Below are positions 41,369 through 54,091 of a DNA stretch of 64,000 bases, piece by piece; position 1 is the first letter of the stretch; the number at the start of each line of letters is the position of its first letter. Source of the stretch: Mesostigma viride (lineage: Eukaryota; Streptophyta; Mesostigmatophyceae; Mesostigmatales; Mesostigmataceae); the NCBI GenBank assembly GCA_009746045.1, contig RPFO01000026.1, forward strand, positions 3,582,736 through 3,646,735, read 5' to 3'. The notes beneath the pieces are model-generated. The model ran no database searches, was not told the DNA's origin, and saw nothing but the letters and a program-made list of their open reading frames with translations. The translations under genes and the position numbers were made by a program.

Positions 41369-43657
41369 GTGTTGGCTGGAGGGCCAGGTTAAGGACCAGG
41401 TAGTTGATGTGCCTGTCACTGACGTGGGAGTTGGCTATCCCTCTGATGATGATGAGGTGCAGGAGGCAACTGCATCACCTGTGGTGGAGCCAACGGGGGC
41501 TGGGCCTGCACCAGGGTCCAAGAGGCCACTCATGGCAGACATTGTCCGGTCGCTCATGTTCAACAAGCACAAGGATCCCAAGGTATCTAAGTTGACTGAA
41601 TGGGGTTCTTGCTGGGCTGCTACCCTAGAAGTGGATACTAACTCAGAGGTGTCTATCATCAGGGTGGAGGATGCTCAGCAGGGCCTGAAGGTGAATAAGG
41701 CTGGCTGCAGGGCAGTGAGTGACTTTACGGGCACTGTAACAATGAAGATCCTAGGGGAAGTGACTGTGCCTATCCTGGGTGTCCCCACTGCGTTCTGTGT
41801 GGTGGAAGGGTACCAGGGGCCTGCCATTTTGGGCCAGAATTTCTTGTGCATGCCAGGAGTGACTCTGTCAGCAGATGAGCTTGCACTAGAAGGTCATGGC
41901 AGTTTGCCCCTCCAGAGATATCACTACTCCAAGGGTCTAGCTGTGGCAGTCAAGGCTGTGAAGGGGCAGCAGAGTGTGGGGCCTGAAGGCAAGGAGCCCA
42001 TTGCTGAGGACTTGTTGATCATCCCAACCACCCTAGATCCACGGGACTTGGGGGTGCACAAGTACCAGATTGCTGGTCACAGTCCTATTTCCTGGCACCA
42101 GTTGGTAGAGTTGATGCAAAGCCCCAAGATGGCTAAGGCATGGATTCTAGGGTTTGTCTCCAGTGGGCATGACTGGATAGTGTCTAACTGTGCTGAGCCT
42201 GTGGATGAGTTGCCCAGGGAGCATCAGTTGCTAAGGCTCTTGTTTGTGCTCAAGCTGAAGGAGATAGACGGTGTGCAGGTGCCACATGTGAGGCCAGTTG
42301 TGACTGAGTACCATGGCACGGGGGAGCTGACAGATGAGGAGTTGTATACGCCTGGGATGCTGCATGATACCTGGAGGATTGTTCTGTGTATATATCTGTC
42401 TTTCCTGGTCAAGGGCATTGCGTACAGCTCTGTGCTGATTGATTTCAAGAGGGCTTTTCTTAAGGGTGATGTGGAGCAGGCCAAGGAGACGTGGCGTGAT
42501 ATCCCTCCCTTCTTTGTAACAGTGCCCAAGGTGTGGAGAGCAGAGATCAAGTCAAAATATCTCAGAATACTCAAGGGTTTGGAGGGTCTCAGGTCCAGCC
42601 CTATCATCTGGAGAAAGAGCCTGGAAAAGTTTCTGAAAACTCACTGTGGCTTTACTGTGTCTCCAGTTGATCCTTGCTTGTTCCAGAGTACTCATGAAGG
42701 GTTGCCTGTGTTTGCATCTCTGCATGGAGATGACCTGCACCTTCTAGGGCCTCCTGAGTGGGTGGATTCAGTACTGTCCAAGATCCAGAAGAGGTTTGAG
42801 TTAGGAAAGGTCCAGCACATGAAGCAGGATGAGCCCATGGTGTTTTGTGGAATGCAGGCCACGCTGATCAAGAGGGCAGGCACTTGGTTTATCAAGATGG
42901 AGGGTGGCAACAACTATCCTCAGCAGATCATTGATGCCCTCCAGCAGCCCATTACCCAGGCCAGGTGTGCCACAATCAGGGGAATGTTGGCTTGGCTAGC
43001 TAGCATTTGTGCCCCAGATTTGTTGGTGCTGAGTAGGCTCACAGATGCTCAGCTGGTTGAGGTAGGGGCAGAGCAGGTGGTTGAGTCTGTCAGGAGCTCA
43101 CCTCCACTCATACTGGCAGCTGTGGACTTGTACAAACCACTCAACATGGTGCTTTTTGTGGACAGTTCCATGGACAGCAGGAAGGTGACGGATGTCAGGG
43201 GTAGGGCAGCAGCACTCATTACACTACAACAGGAGCACACTTCTCTGGTCAGCTGGTACAGTAGGTTACAGAACAGGGTGACGCCCAGCAGTGACATTGC
43301 TGAGTGCAGGGCAATATGTGAGGGGCTACACACTGCTCTTTACCTCAGGGAGTTATTCTACCAGCTCTGTCAGGTAGCTTCCTGTAGCTTGCAGCTGCAC
43401 ACACTGGTCAAGACAGACAGCATGGGCATGGTGCAGTTTGTGCACAGACAGCTCGCCAGGAGCAGGGATCTGATTATTTGTTGCTGAAGGAGATGTCTTA
43501 CCTTGCTCATCTTGAACATGTGCCTGGTGTTGACAACCCAGCAGACGCCCTCACCAAGCTGGAGAGCAAGGCTGAGCTGCAATACCCTGTGCTCAAAGGG
43601 CTCATGGACCCCTTTTCTGGTGGGACTGAAGTCCAGCCTTTGCCAGTTGGTGGCTGA
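41369..43657 (+). pseudogene. pol: Element C pol, protease-like, RT and RNase H part
   Basis: Resumes pol directly after CACTA-like element 2. Open to 43487: a protease-like segment LEVDTNSEVSII with the partner AILGQNFL, RT with IDFKRAFLKGD, SPVDPCLF and SLHGDDLHLLG, and RNase H with VDSSMDS, SSDIAECRAI and TDSMGMVQ. A one-base deletion near 43470 (GGGATCTGATT against GGGACCTTGATT in A) makes the frame end early. The original end, ALTKLESKAELQYP..., is still readable in another frame to the stop near 43657. The N-terminal half of pol is at 35443-36724. Confidence 0.88.
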
Positions 43658-44031
43658 CCAGTGCTGTTGTCCCCAGGGGGGAGGGCAACAGGTAGCCTAC
43701 CTGTCACCAAGCAGGTAGAAGGCTCAACAGGAGCAAGCTCTTCCTGTAAAGGATTAGCACAGTGGGATGCCTTTGGCCTCGGGCAGTTAGGCCATGACAG
43801 GGCAGGCCATGTTGAGAGTTCTTCCAGGTTGTTTGTATATATCTCTCTTGTTTAGTTTTCTTTAGCTGTGAATAAGTGACAACCTTGGATATTATGGTGT
43901 TGTAACCTGACAGTTGGGCCTTGCTGGTGCAGGCTGGTCCACTGGGAACACTCAACATTGGTTTTGGTGGATATTCTATAATAAAACATAATCATGTTGT
44001 ATGCCAATCTCTCTTGTTGTCTGTCATGTGA
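43658..44031 (+). other. Element C 3' non-coding region, proximal part
   Basis: No gene. The conserved ATAATAAAACATAATC near 43977 matches element A. Confidence 0.5.
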
Positions 44032-44272
44032 CCAGGTTAAGTTTAACCTGGGGTTCTGGGGTAGGGTTCGATTCCCTAGTTGAGCCACAGCCTGGTATGT
44101 ATGACTCCTGGGCTTTAACACCCAGTGATGACATGGGCTCCCCATCAAGCAGTGGCACAGTGGTGTTGAAGTGGCTTCCATTGGTGAACATTTGGATGGA
44201 TGATGCCTGGAACGCTCGGGGCGGGCGCCATGAAACGGGCGCCAGTGATAACTGGGAAGACCAGGAACTCAC
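44032..44272 (+). ncRNA. Conserved structured 3' RNA region of element C, with T-arm-like hairpin
   Basis: Counterpart of 10331-10563. Stem 1: CCAGGTTAA/TTAACCTGG (44032-44051). Stem 2: TAGGG-TTCGATT-CCCTA (44062-44078). Stem 3: CTGGG/CCCAG (44108-44125). Stem 4: ATGGG-CTC-CCCAT. Stem 5: GGCGCC/GGCGCC (44224-44243). Stem 6: GTGA-TAA-CTGG/CCAG-GAAC-TCAC (44245-44272). Differences from A in stems 2 and 3 keep the pairing. Not a full tRNA: no acceptor or anticodon arms can be drawn. Confidence 0.6.
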
Positions 44273-44576
44273 TGTAATACGTTTCCTGTAGTCAGGGCCT
44301 CTCATTCAGATATCCAGGATATGTTGCCTAAGGAATATTCAATATCCTCCTTTAAGCCCAAGCCAAGGTACAGTTGCAAAAGAAAGGGTTGGGGATGACC
44401 TGCAGGTCAAGTTAATGATCAGATGGCAGGGTTGAACCATAGATCCCTAAGAAGGATACCATTAAGGTGGCAAAAGGGGTGCTCATGAGGCTTATTATAA
44501 GTCCAGGGTAACCAGTGTCCATTTCACAAGGCAGCAAGGAATGGGTTGGTCATGGTGTGAAGCTTGCAGCTCCAAA

Positions 44577-44591
44577 ACAAGAAAGGGTTGG
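44577..44591 (+). promoter_or_regulatory. Polypurine tract of element C
   Basis: ACAAGAAAGGGTTGG, identical to element A, directly before the 3' LTR. Confidence 0.75.
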
Positions 44592-45235
44592 AGTTAGCAT
44601 ATTGGTGATGCAATATGCTAAGCATATCATACTTGAAGTGGCCTTTCCAACGCCGTGCTAAACGCCTCATTTGGACAAGGAACTTGAGAGTTATCAAGTC
44701 CCGAAGTAATGCCGCCGGACGCTACAGCAGTACCAGGACTAAGGACACGTGAGGGACAGGGCACGTGGCAGTGTTGGGTGAACCATCACAAGTTACGTGT
44801 CACAGGACCGACTGTCACTAGGAGGTACTGTGGTCAATATTGGTTGATGGTACCAAGAATGTCACAGGACTTCAGGACTGGCAGTCCTGCAGGCCTGGGA
44901 TGGACGGGTACTTGTCATGACGGATAAATCCAGAGCGTTACTGTCATTCATGGAAGGACAGACGTCCTGGATTGATGCAACCAAGGAAATTGACAGTGGC
45001 GGACCTGCCAAGGCGTGCAAGGCCTGGCAGCAATGGTGAAACCTAGAAAGGCTCGGACACAGCAGTGGCCAAGCGTCTTTTCCCAACACCGTCCGTGGGT
45101 ACTGCCGCCTCAGGCTAGTGACCACAGGGTAGTGAGGCAACTGTGGTAAAGGTTAAAAGCCGCTGGTTGAAACCATGGCTCCATTCATCACATCTTGGGA
45201 AGACCAGAAACTCACTGATCCGCGTTCATCTAAAT
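44592..45235 (+). repeat. 3' LTR of element C
   Basis: 644-bp direct repeat of 32417-33060, with no difference seen. Followed by AATAC (45236-45240). Confidence 0.92.
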
Positions 45236-45240
45236 AATAC

Positions 45241-46389
45241 GGTGGGCGGAAGCGATTATTAAGGACGCATTCCTAATTATTCCCCCGTTTACAGAAAGTT
45301 GGCCACAACATTAAATGGGCTAGCAAACGGGCACAACCAGGATTATCTAAAATCCTGACACGGACAACTTGAAAACGCCGAGCTTGAACAGCTTTTCTAA
45401 TGCAGCCACGTTCAGCGCCAGCGCATATGCGTGCCTAGTGATCCCGGGTGTGAGGGGTGTGAAAGGTAAGTGCGCCCTGGTGGTAGTAAGGTAATGGCAT
45501 CGATTTGCTTGTGATATCGTCAGTTTTTAGCTGCCTATCGGCGCCTAGTGCCGATGTGACGTAAGGCAGGTTACAGTACTTCGTGCAGTGCTCGATCTGC
45601 GGCTGGCCCCCGCCTTATAGACGTGTTTGCTTTCCATAAGAAGCATGGCAGTTCCTGCCATGCTGGCCATGTCTCAGGCAACCCTTGCAAAGCCCGAAAT
45701 CAAGCTAAGAGGTCTAGTAGGCTGTGCAAATGTTGTCCAGTTATGCTTGTATATCTTGCCATGTGCTGTTCATCTGCTGCCGCGGCAGCAAACCCCTGTC
45801 ACAATATACCGTAACAACCTAGATATTGGGGCTATGTGAGTGAAGCTACGCGCTTGGAAGGTCACACCTATCATTATAATGCATGATCCTTGTGCGTGTT
45901 TGTAATAGAGGCTTTGGATTCCTCATGGTTACGTGCAATACCCATGGCAGGCTATTGCTGCCTGCAGTGCTGCGCGACAGCCCCGGCCGTGCAAGTGTGT
46001 GTGAGGGGTCCCTTGGGGAGCATGCCATGTCATGCCATGCTTACCATGTCGTGGGGGAACCTCGTAAGGTCCAAAAGACACGTTACATGCAGATGGAACT
46101 GAGTACTGGCGCCTTTTGGTCGCTTGTATCTATGCATGGTCATGTTGTGTTGATGGTGCCGTCGCAGCGACAACCTGTTTTATTAAATCATAATTAAATA
46201 TGTATTAGGGCTATATGACTGATGTTAAGTGCTGGGAACCCCAAAACAATCATAATAATGCATGGCCTTCACTCATATTTGGAATAAAGTTTGTTGGCTC
46301 ATTGTAATTACATGCAACACCCAATTTATAAAACTGAGGCCTCAATTGAGGCCTTTTTCTAGGTAGATAGACACTGTTGGCGACGTCTT
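45241..46389. other. Non-coding stretch right of element C
   Basis: Short ORFs at 45623-45839 and 45883-46197 overlap in different frames and show no recognised motif. The palindrome AGGCCTCAATTGAGGCCT plus a T run lies at 46337-46359. Confidence 0.4.
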
Positions 46390-46446
46390 CCTGCTGGATT
46401 GCTCCTGCCTCTCGGTGACTGCACTTCCACCTGGGGCGCTGTTGAC

Positions 46447-46536
46447 GTTTCCTCGTTCCAGTTTGCGTGGACTGACGGGTGTCAGCAGGCCTTGGACTTG
46501 CTGCAGCAGAAGCTCATGCCAGCCCTTGTGTTAGGA
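46447..46536 (+). pseudogene. Ty3/gypsy reverse transcriptase C-terminal fragment
   Basis: Encodes FQFAWTDGCQQALDLLQQKL followed by MPALVL, matching the conserved segment between RT and RNase H of Ty3/gypsy elements (F-W---C--A---LK--L--APVL). The sequence then leaves homology after about ten residues. The ORF containing it is 46399-46587. No catalytic residues remain. Confidence 0.6.
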
Positions 46537-46589
46537 TTGAGCATTCTTGGAATCCATCCAGCCTGCTATGACCTGTTGGTGATCTGAGG

Positions 46590-47712
46590 GAGGTCCCCAG
46601 TTGGGATGGATTGGGGATTTATTATGGCTCTGTTACCTGTCACTCTTTGTTGTGGTGATACAGCATCTGTCCCTGACTACCTCTTCCCTTGAGAAGGGCT
46701 GGGATCTTTGGGTGTGCTGTGTTGACTAGCTTTGATGAGCCTTGGACCCTGGCAGCCCAGTTAGTTATGGGGGGTTGGCTGTATAGAGGGTTAGCCTTGC
46801 TACATGACACTCTGCTTCCTGTCCTGATCAAGCAGTGAGAGCTGTCAGTATTCGTGGCATGGATCCCTGTGGATGACCCGTTATCCCTGGGAATGTCAGG
46901 CTTGTCTGATCACCCGTGGACTCTAGCTGAGGGAGGGTGGTGTCCCAGAACATGGCCGGAGTGGCCTCACCTTGTTTGGCTTAGGTGCCTTGATCCTGTT
47001 TACTCCTTCCTGGATTCATGTGGACTCATCGAATCCGACGGGCCGGGATCTGAGTTGAGTGGGAGGTACTCTGGTGGGTGTACTGATCAAGGGTGAGCAG
47101 GCACAAGACGTCCTCTACTTGGGTGATGGCCCTGAGAGTCAGTCTGTGGTGCTCCTCTCCAGGGGCATGCCTTTGCTATGCTGCCCAGATGGTGGCAGGG
47201 GCTGCTGAGACTTGCGTGGTGCTGCAGGTCAGCAGGAACTGGCCAGAGTTGGCCCACATGGTGGAGCAGTTTCCCATGTGTGGACCCAAGGGCAAGGATG
47301 GCCTGAATGGGGATTGGTATAGCCTGTGAGGAACAGGGCTGAGAAGGAAAGGGGGCTTTGGATTGTGGTGTGAGGGGGGGGATTCCAGGATGGATGATGG
47401 GGGGGGGCTCCATTCCAGTTCTGATGTTCCAGTCCAGAGTTCCAGAATTCCAGAATGATGACGGGATGACTTCCAGTATTGCTGTGATTATCTGGGCTTG
47501 TAGTGGATAAGGATGTGACTTGTCTTCTTTAAGTACCTGTGACTAGATGTTTATGAGATAGGAGGCCCTGGCTTCAGGGATGTAAAAACCCATCTGCTGG
47601 TCCCAAGAGATGGTGGACTTCCCGTTTCTTGTTGTGTTGTTTATTGTGGCGGGTGTTGTTTTATTCTCCTTGGCTTTCAGGAACTTGGAGTTCTTGTCTT
47701 GAGGGGGAGATA
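46590..47712 (+). other. Degenerate internal region of the gypsy remnant
   Basis: Short ORFs only (for example 46854-47096 and 47093-47329). Composition resembles coding sequence, but no motif is recognisable. Ends with the polypurine tract. Confidence 0.4.
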
Positions 47713-48575
47713 TGTAACAACCAAATGTTACATCCAAAGTTTTCCTACTGTTGAACTTACTTTGAGTTCTTTGGGACAATTATTTAGAAAAAGTTATGAG
47801 GCTTCGAAGTATGATTAGTATTGGGCCTGCTGAGACTTGTCGAATTATTGTTCTACCGGCTCATTGGTCGTGGCCTGATCCACGTGGGGTACTTTGAATG
47901 GCCTAGTTCAGCCAGTTATAGATTCTCTTTTGTACCTGGTGGATTTTGTTCCCGGTCACGGAGATTCTGTAGTGCTGGCCTTGTGTTGTTTTGTGAATTT
48001 AGAGGACAGGATCTTACCTTGAGTGCTTCCTCGCATTTGATTGGTCCTTACGGATTAGGATTGAGCTGACTCTGCATGCACGATGACCTTTATCCTGTTT
48101 GTGGAGGTCGTGAAGGGAAGCTTACGTGGGAACCAAACCTATGGTGTAATTCAAGGAATTCCTTGTTTCATCAAGCAATCAGCCCTTGCGCAAAGTCAAC
48201 TATTACTCTAACAGATAGTTGACTTGGAAACAACTTGTCTGTTGTGTCTAACAAGGGAAGGGACTCAATCCCTCAACTGTTGGAATTTCCATCTTCATTG
48301 CTGCTCTGGAGGTGAAGTTATCTGTCAAGACTCTATTATTATTATCAACATCACTCCGTTGGGAGTCAATGTAGCACATATCCCTGAGAAGGGGCATATG
48401 GCTTTAAATACATCCTAGGCTACTTCAGGCAAGGGTGGGAATGTAAGCTACCCGTGCTCTAGGTGCACCAGGGCACCCGCACCACCAAGACTCTAACCCA
48501 GGTATAAAGATCTTTTCAATTCACAGTAATGCTTATACTGAGGCTGTTGCAAACACAACATTTTTAGTCGTTACA
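47713..48575 (+). repeat. Probable 3' LTR of the gypsy remnant
   Basis: Begins TGTAAC after the polypurine tract and ends GTTACA, giving matching TG...CA inverted termini. 863 bp. The partner LTR is not in the window, so the right end is inferred from the terminal repeat only. Confidence 0.45.
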
Positions 48576-50264
48576 CCACCATGTGACAGTTATGTGCTAA
48601 AAATAGAAAAAGACGCTATTTTGGGCCGATTTTCCCTAGGACAATGGGCAAACCCAATGTGGCCAAATCATATATTCCCATCTAATTGCAACCCTTGCCA
48701 TTAATTCCAGCTAGTTTGCAGGTCAGAATAAGCATGTTTAGACACATTGAAATAATTTAGCCCAAAACACGTATTTTTTGGTGCCTAAAAAAATATATCA
48801 AATCATAGACACATGCAATGGGGTCAAATCTTATATTCAAAATTGGCCCAGGGTTGCAATCACACAGCCCCAAAGTTTCAGCTCATTCTGACCACGCGTT
48901 TACCCACATTGAAATATGGTCATGTGCAAAAAAAAAAAAATGATAGCTTTTTGTGGTTTGGAGCTCAAACACCACCACAGAGACACCCTTGCCCACCACA
49001 AACTGGGCCAAAACAATTGCAATTAATTAAATTAATGTATCACGAAGCTTGCCACCAAATTACAGGTCATTCTGACCTAGTTTGCCCATATTACATCTTG
49101 TTATAGCTGCCCTGGGCACCATGACATGAGGCGATACCATGAGCACATTCCTAAGCTTGCCCCCTGCAAATGGGGCAGAACCACGAAAAACAAATGCTAG
49201 ATGCTTGAAGAAAACAACCACAAACTCTTTAACCATTATGAGCAGGTATGACCGCTTGCGGGAATCACTCATAGCCAACACCATGTCATGACGCTTATGG
49301 ATAAAAGGTGCATCCTTCATAGTCATAACGACCTGATCCCTGTCATCTAGGAAGTACAAGCCATGTTTAATGGAGGCTAAACAGGTGGGGATGTGATAAG
49401 TAACTCACATATTCTCACCTTCCATACAACAACCTTGTTATCCAGCAGGCTGAAGAGCCATGACAGGCGTTTATGAGCTCGCCAGCTCCTCGCAACGGTG
49501 ATGCCGCTCCCAGGCAGCTAGGGTCCTTGACTACGCAATATAGAATGTCTACCGTGTGAAAACCTCCATACAGGAAGCGTAGCAAAGCCAGATAACTGCC
49601 CGATCAATTCTGGGTAGCTCTAGGAAGCATGGCATACGCAGCGTAGGGAAAACCATTGAAAGCTGCGGAAAATCTGATAGCACAACTGCAACAAGTGGAG
49701 AACAAAATAGCAAGAAGAACCCAGAAACGGCGCCATAATAAGTTTCATGCCAGGTTCATTAGGAGCGCAAACAGACTGGGCGGTGACATGCGGCAAATCA
49801 ACGTACCACGGCCGGCATTATTTCCTACCCAGGCGCGCAAGAAAAGCTAGCCAGCCATGGATGGATTAACCGCGGATCGCGCAGGCCTGAACGAAATCAT
49901 TTTAGAAATGACAGGAAATGGCCGCAGATCGAAGACGCTTAGTTTATTTTCATGGTGTCCGTTACTAAACGGCTCTTGCTGCATCAATATAACCCGCGAA
50001 TATCGAGTTCTACCGTCGCAGGCACGCATGCTAGATTATTCATCGCGGCCAAATTGTTGGATGAGACCCCCGTGCAAATCTGTACCAACAAAGGCAGCGA
50101 ATTTGCAAATAGTGCAGATCTGGCTATGAAACATCATAATAGAACATCACTTTTAACCATTGGCTTAATTTTTTCGCCTGTCGCCCGCCGGATTAGCCAT
50201 ATTTTAACGGAACGCACGTCGCCATGGCCACCTCCGCACGGTGCGCGCACTGTGCACCACAATT
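48576..50264. other. Non-coding stretch with diverged tandem repeats
   Basis: AT-rich. At about 48650-49110 a unit recurs three times, 160-185 bp apart (around 48719, 48881 and 49064), recognisable by TTGCAA, then GGTCA/CTCATTCTGACC, then CCCACATTGAAAT-like blocks. Short ORFs at 49656-50129 have no recognised motif. Confidence 0.45.
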
Positions 50265-52109
50265 TCACGGTCCGTCGGTACCGGCGCGACTTTTTTGGCG
50301 CCAAAAAAGTCCCGGGTGTCTTAATCGTGGGCAACACGATTTGCTGAACTCTGTCACTCCCTTCAACTTCCCCCATGTGGCCGTCTTCTTCATAACCAGA
50401 AGGTTCTTCGCAAGGAGAAAGGGCTCACGACAGACACCGCTTGCACCTTGAAAACCGTACTGGCTGATCCACTCCCGCCTCACGGAAACATACGAAACCG
50501 CGTAATTACTACTCGCCATGCCAACATCATCCCTTTGACAGGCACCAGCGAGCTGTTTGCTGTGCCAGTTATCACCCACCAAGGCGGCACGAGCCGTAGC
50601 AGCCTTACGTACAGGGACCATGGAGAATGACAATGCCTCTGGTGGGATGAATACCTTGTTCACAGCTTCAATAACTGCCGCCGCACGCCACTCGTTACTC
50701 GACACATTACCGAGTAGTTCCCGATCAATTCTATCCAGGACTGCGTCACCCGGCGCAAACTTGCGCGCAAAGGGGGCAACGCAGCCCCTGATTAGCTCCC
50801 AGTGCTCCCCGGTGACCATCGACGGATGCGCCGCATCCAGGCTTGGCCATGATTCAAACATGAGAGACCGGGGGATTCGTGCCCGGGCTCGGCCTGAGTT
50901 TGCGAGCAGCGTCCCGTAAATCAACTCGTCAGGGGCGAAGACCGTCGAGAAGTGAACCAATGCATCCCGAACACGGCCATCCACATCCCCCAAGAGATAC
51001 TCACACGTGTCCCTGCTGAACACGAAGTAGGCCGGGATGGTCTTGCAGAACTGCACCAAGAGATGGTCCTGCCCATGGCGCACCCTCGTATCCGTGCCCT
51101 TCCCCCTCACACCTGTGCACCCTGCGCTCCCATTTTTTGCAAGCCCATGGTGCTGGGTGGCCCCATCCGTCAAGCTACTACCACCGTGGGACACCGGACG
51201 GTATTTACCGGTCAGCGCGTCCAAGCGATTTGTAGGTGTTGTTTCGGAAGGGGCGTCCCGTGCAGGCGCATTTGCCAGAACATCCGATATTGCGGGGTCA
51301 TCAAAGAGGTTGTCGTACATGTCTGACTTGTATGGGAAAGGCATCCAATAGTCGTCCGGTATGAAGTCCATCGGCGCCGGCAGCGACGACAGCACGCGCC
51401 GAAGCGCGTCCTGACTCATCAACGGGTAGTCCGCGCCCGACAGGTTGATCCAGTACAACCACTCCTTCCCCCGCGCCAGCAACTCGGTCATGCTGCGCAG
51501 ATGCGTCTGGATAACGGAGATGCCGGCCCACGAGACAGGCGCGCGCCGCAGGAAGAAGCACATTGGACCCAGCCGGGGGTCACCCTCAACCGCGGTCTTG
51601 AGCGCCACAAATTCTTCCTCGGGCGCCTTGGCGTCCAGGTGGATGGCCACCAGGTTGTCTGCGTGGTGGATCGCGCGGAGGAGGCGAACGCAAGCAGACA
51701 CATCCGCGGGGGTCGCGCGCGACAGCAAGAGCAGGTAGGCGAGGTGCATGTGCGGTGGCGGCCCGGCAGCGCCTGCTGCCACATCATCATCAGTGAGGCG
51801 TTGGGTCATCGCAGATGCCAGAAGACGGCTGCCGAGATGTGATGGCTGACAGGCCACGGCTTCTGCACAGGTTGTGTTGTCTAATCCTGTTGTTGTTGTT
51901 GTTGCTGTTGTCAATCCTGACGACGATGACAAACGTTTCCACGTACGATCCAGCTCTGCAGGAATGGGCGTGCAGTTGCACAACTCGGCAGGTACATGCC
52001 AGAGGGCAGGGGCAGGCCGTGGCGTAGGTGCAGGCCTTGGCACTGCGGCAGCAGCCCGGACACGTATAGACCCCCCACGGACCCTGGCATGAAGCATACA
52101 GGCAAGCAT
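50265..52109 (-). CDS. GT14-family glycosyltransferase (core-2/I-branching enzyme type)
   Basis: 614 codons if started at 52109. The domain begins soon after a second in-frame ATG at 51809, which may be the real start (514 residues). It matches the Branch/GT14 family, which adds glucuronic acid, xylose or N-acetylglucosamine to glycoproteins or proteoglycans in the Golgi. Landmarks: [64 protein letters not shown] near residue 221, a DELIYGTLL acceptor-side block, [14 protein letters not shown] near 419-430, and [20 protein letters not shown] near 443. No membrane anchor is visible at the N-terminus, so an upstream exon may be missing. The last 60-70 residues look unlike the family, and the ORF may run past the true end or into an intron. 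It is the only non-transposon gene I can support here. Confidence 0.8.
   Translation of the reverse strand: MLACMLHARVRGGSIRVRAAAAVPRPAPTPRPAPALWHVPAELCNCTPIPAELDRTWKRLSSSSGLTTATTTTTGLDNTTCAEAVACQPSHLGSRLLASAMTQRLTDDDVAAGAAGPPPHMHLAYLLLLSRATPADVSACVRLLRAIHHADNLVAIHLDAKAPEEEFVALKTAVEGDPRLGPMCFFLRRAPVSWAGISVIQTHLRSMTELLARGKEWLYWINLSGADYPLMSQDALRRVLSSLPAPMDFIPDDYWMPFPYKSDMYDNLFDDPAISDVLANAPARDAPSETTPTNRLDALTGKYRPVSHGGSSLTDGATQHHGLAKNGSAGCTGVRGKGTDTRVRHGQDHLLVQFCKTIPAYFVFSRDTCEYLLGDVDGRVRDALVHFSTVFAPDELIYGTLLANSGRARARIPRSLMFESWPSLDAAHPSMVTGEHWELIRGCVAPFARKFAPGDAVLDRIDRELLGNVSSNEWRAAAVIEAVNKVFIPPEALSFSMVPVRKAATARAALVGDNWHSKQLAGACQRDDVGMASSNYAVSYVSVRREWISQYGFQGASGVCREPFLLAKNLLVMKKTATWGKLKGVTEFSKSCCPRLRHPGLFWRQKSRAGTDGP
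50288..50311. other. Perfect 24-bp palindrome
   Basis: Each half is GACTTTTTTGGC meeting its exact complement, centred at 50299/50300 (core GGCGCC). Lies in the last codons of the GT14 ORF. Confidence 0.85.
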
Positions 52110-52160
52110 TCGAACACCATGATGGAACGAGAGAGCGAGCGAGGGGAGGGGCGAGCTTCA

Positions 52161-54091
<1,931 letters not shown>

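Larger units (their letters stand above)
32417..45235 (+). mobile_element. Element C: LTR retrotransposon of the AG...AT family, with CACTA-like element 2 inserted
   Basis: Flanked by the exact 5-bp duplication AATAC (32412-32416 and 45236-45240). The 644-bp LTRs appear identical. Internal order is ORF1, gag, in-frame UGA, pol, structured 3' region, polypurine tract. CACTA-like element 2 (36727-41366) interrupts pol between the integrase and the protease-like segment. Without it the element is about 8.2 kb. Small indels break gag and pol, so this copy is defective even though the LTRs look young. Confidence 0.92.
46390..48575 (+). mobile_element. Decayed Ty3/gypsy retroelement remnant with 3' LTR
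   Basis: Contains a short piece of RT/RNase H junction, then about 1.1 kb without an intact frame, a polypurine tract GAGGGGGAGATA (47701-47712) and a probable 3' LTR beginning TGTAACAACC. The 5' half is missing. Orientation is set by the RT fragment and the tract. Confidence 0.55.
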
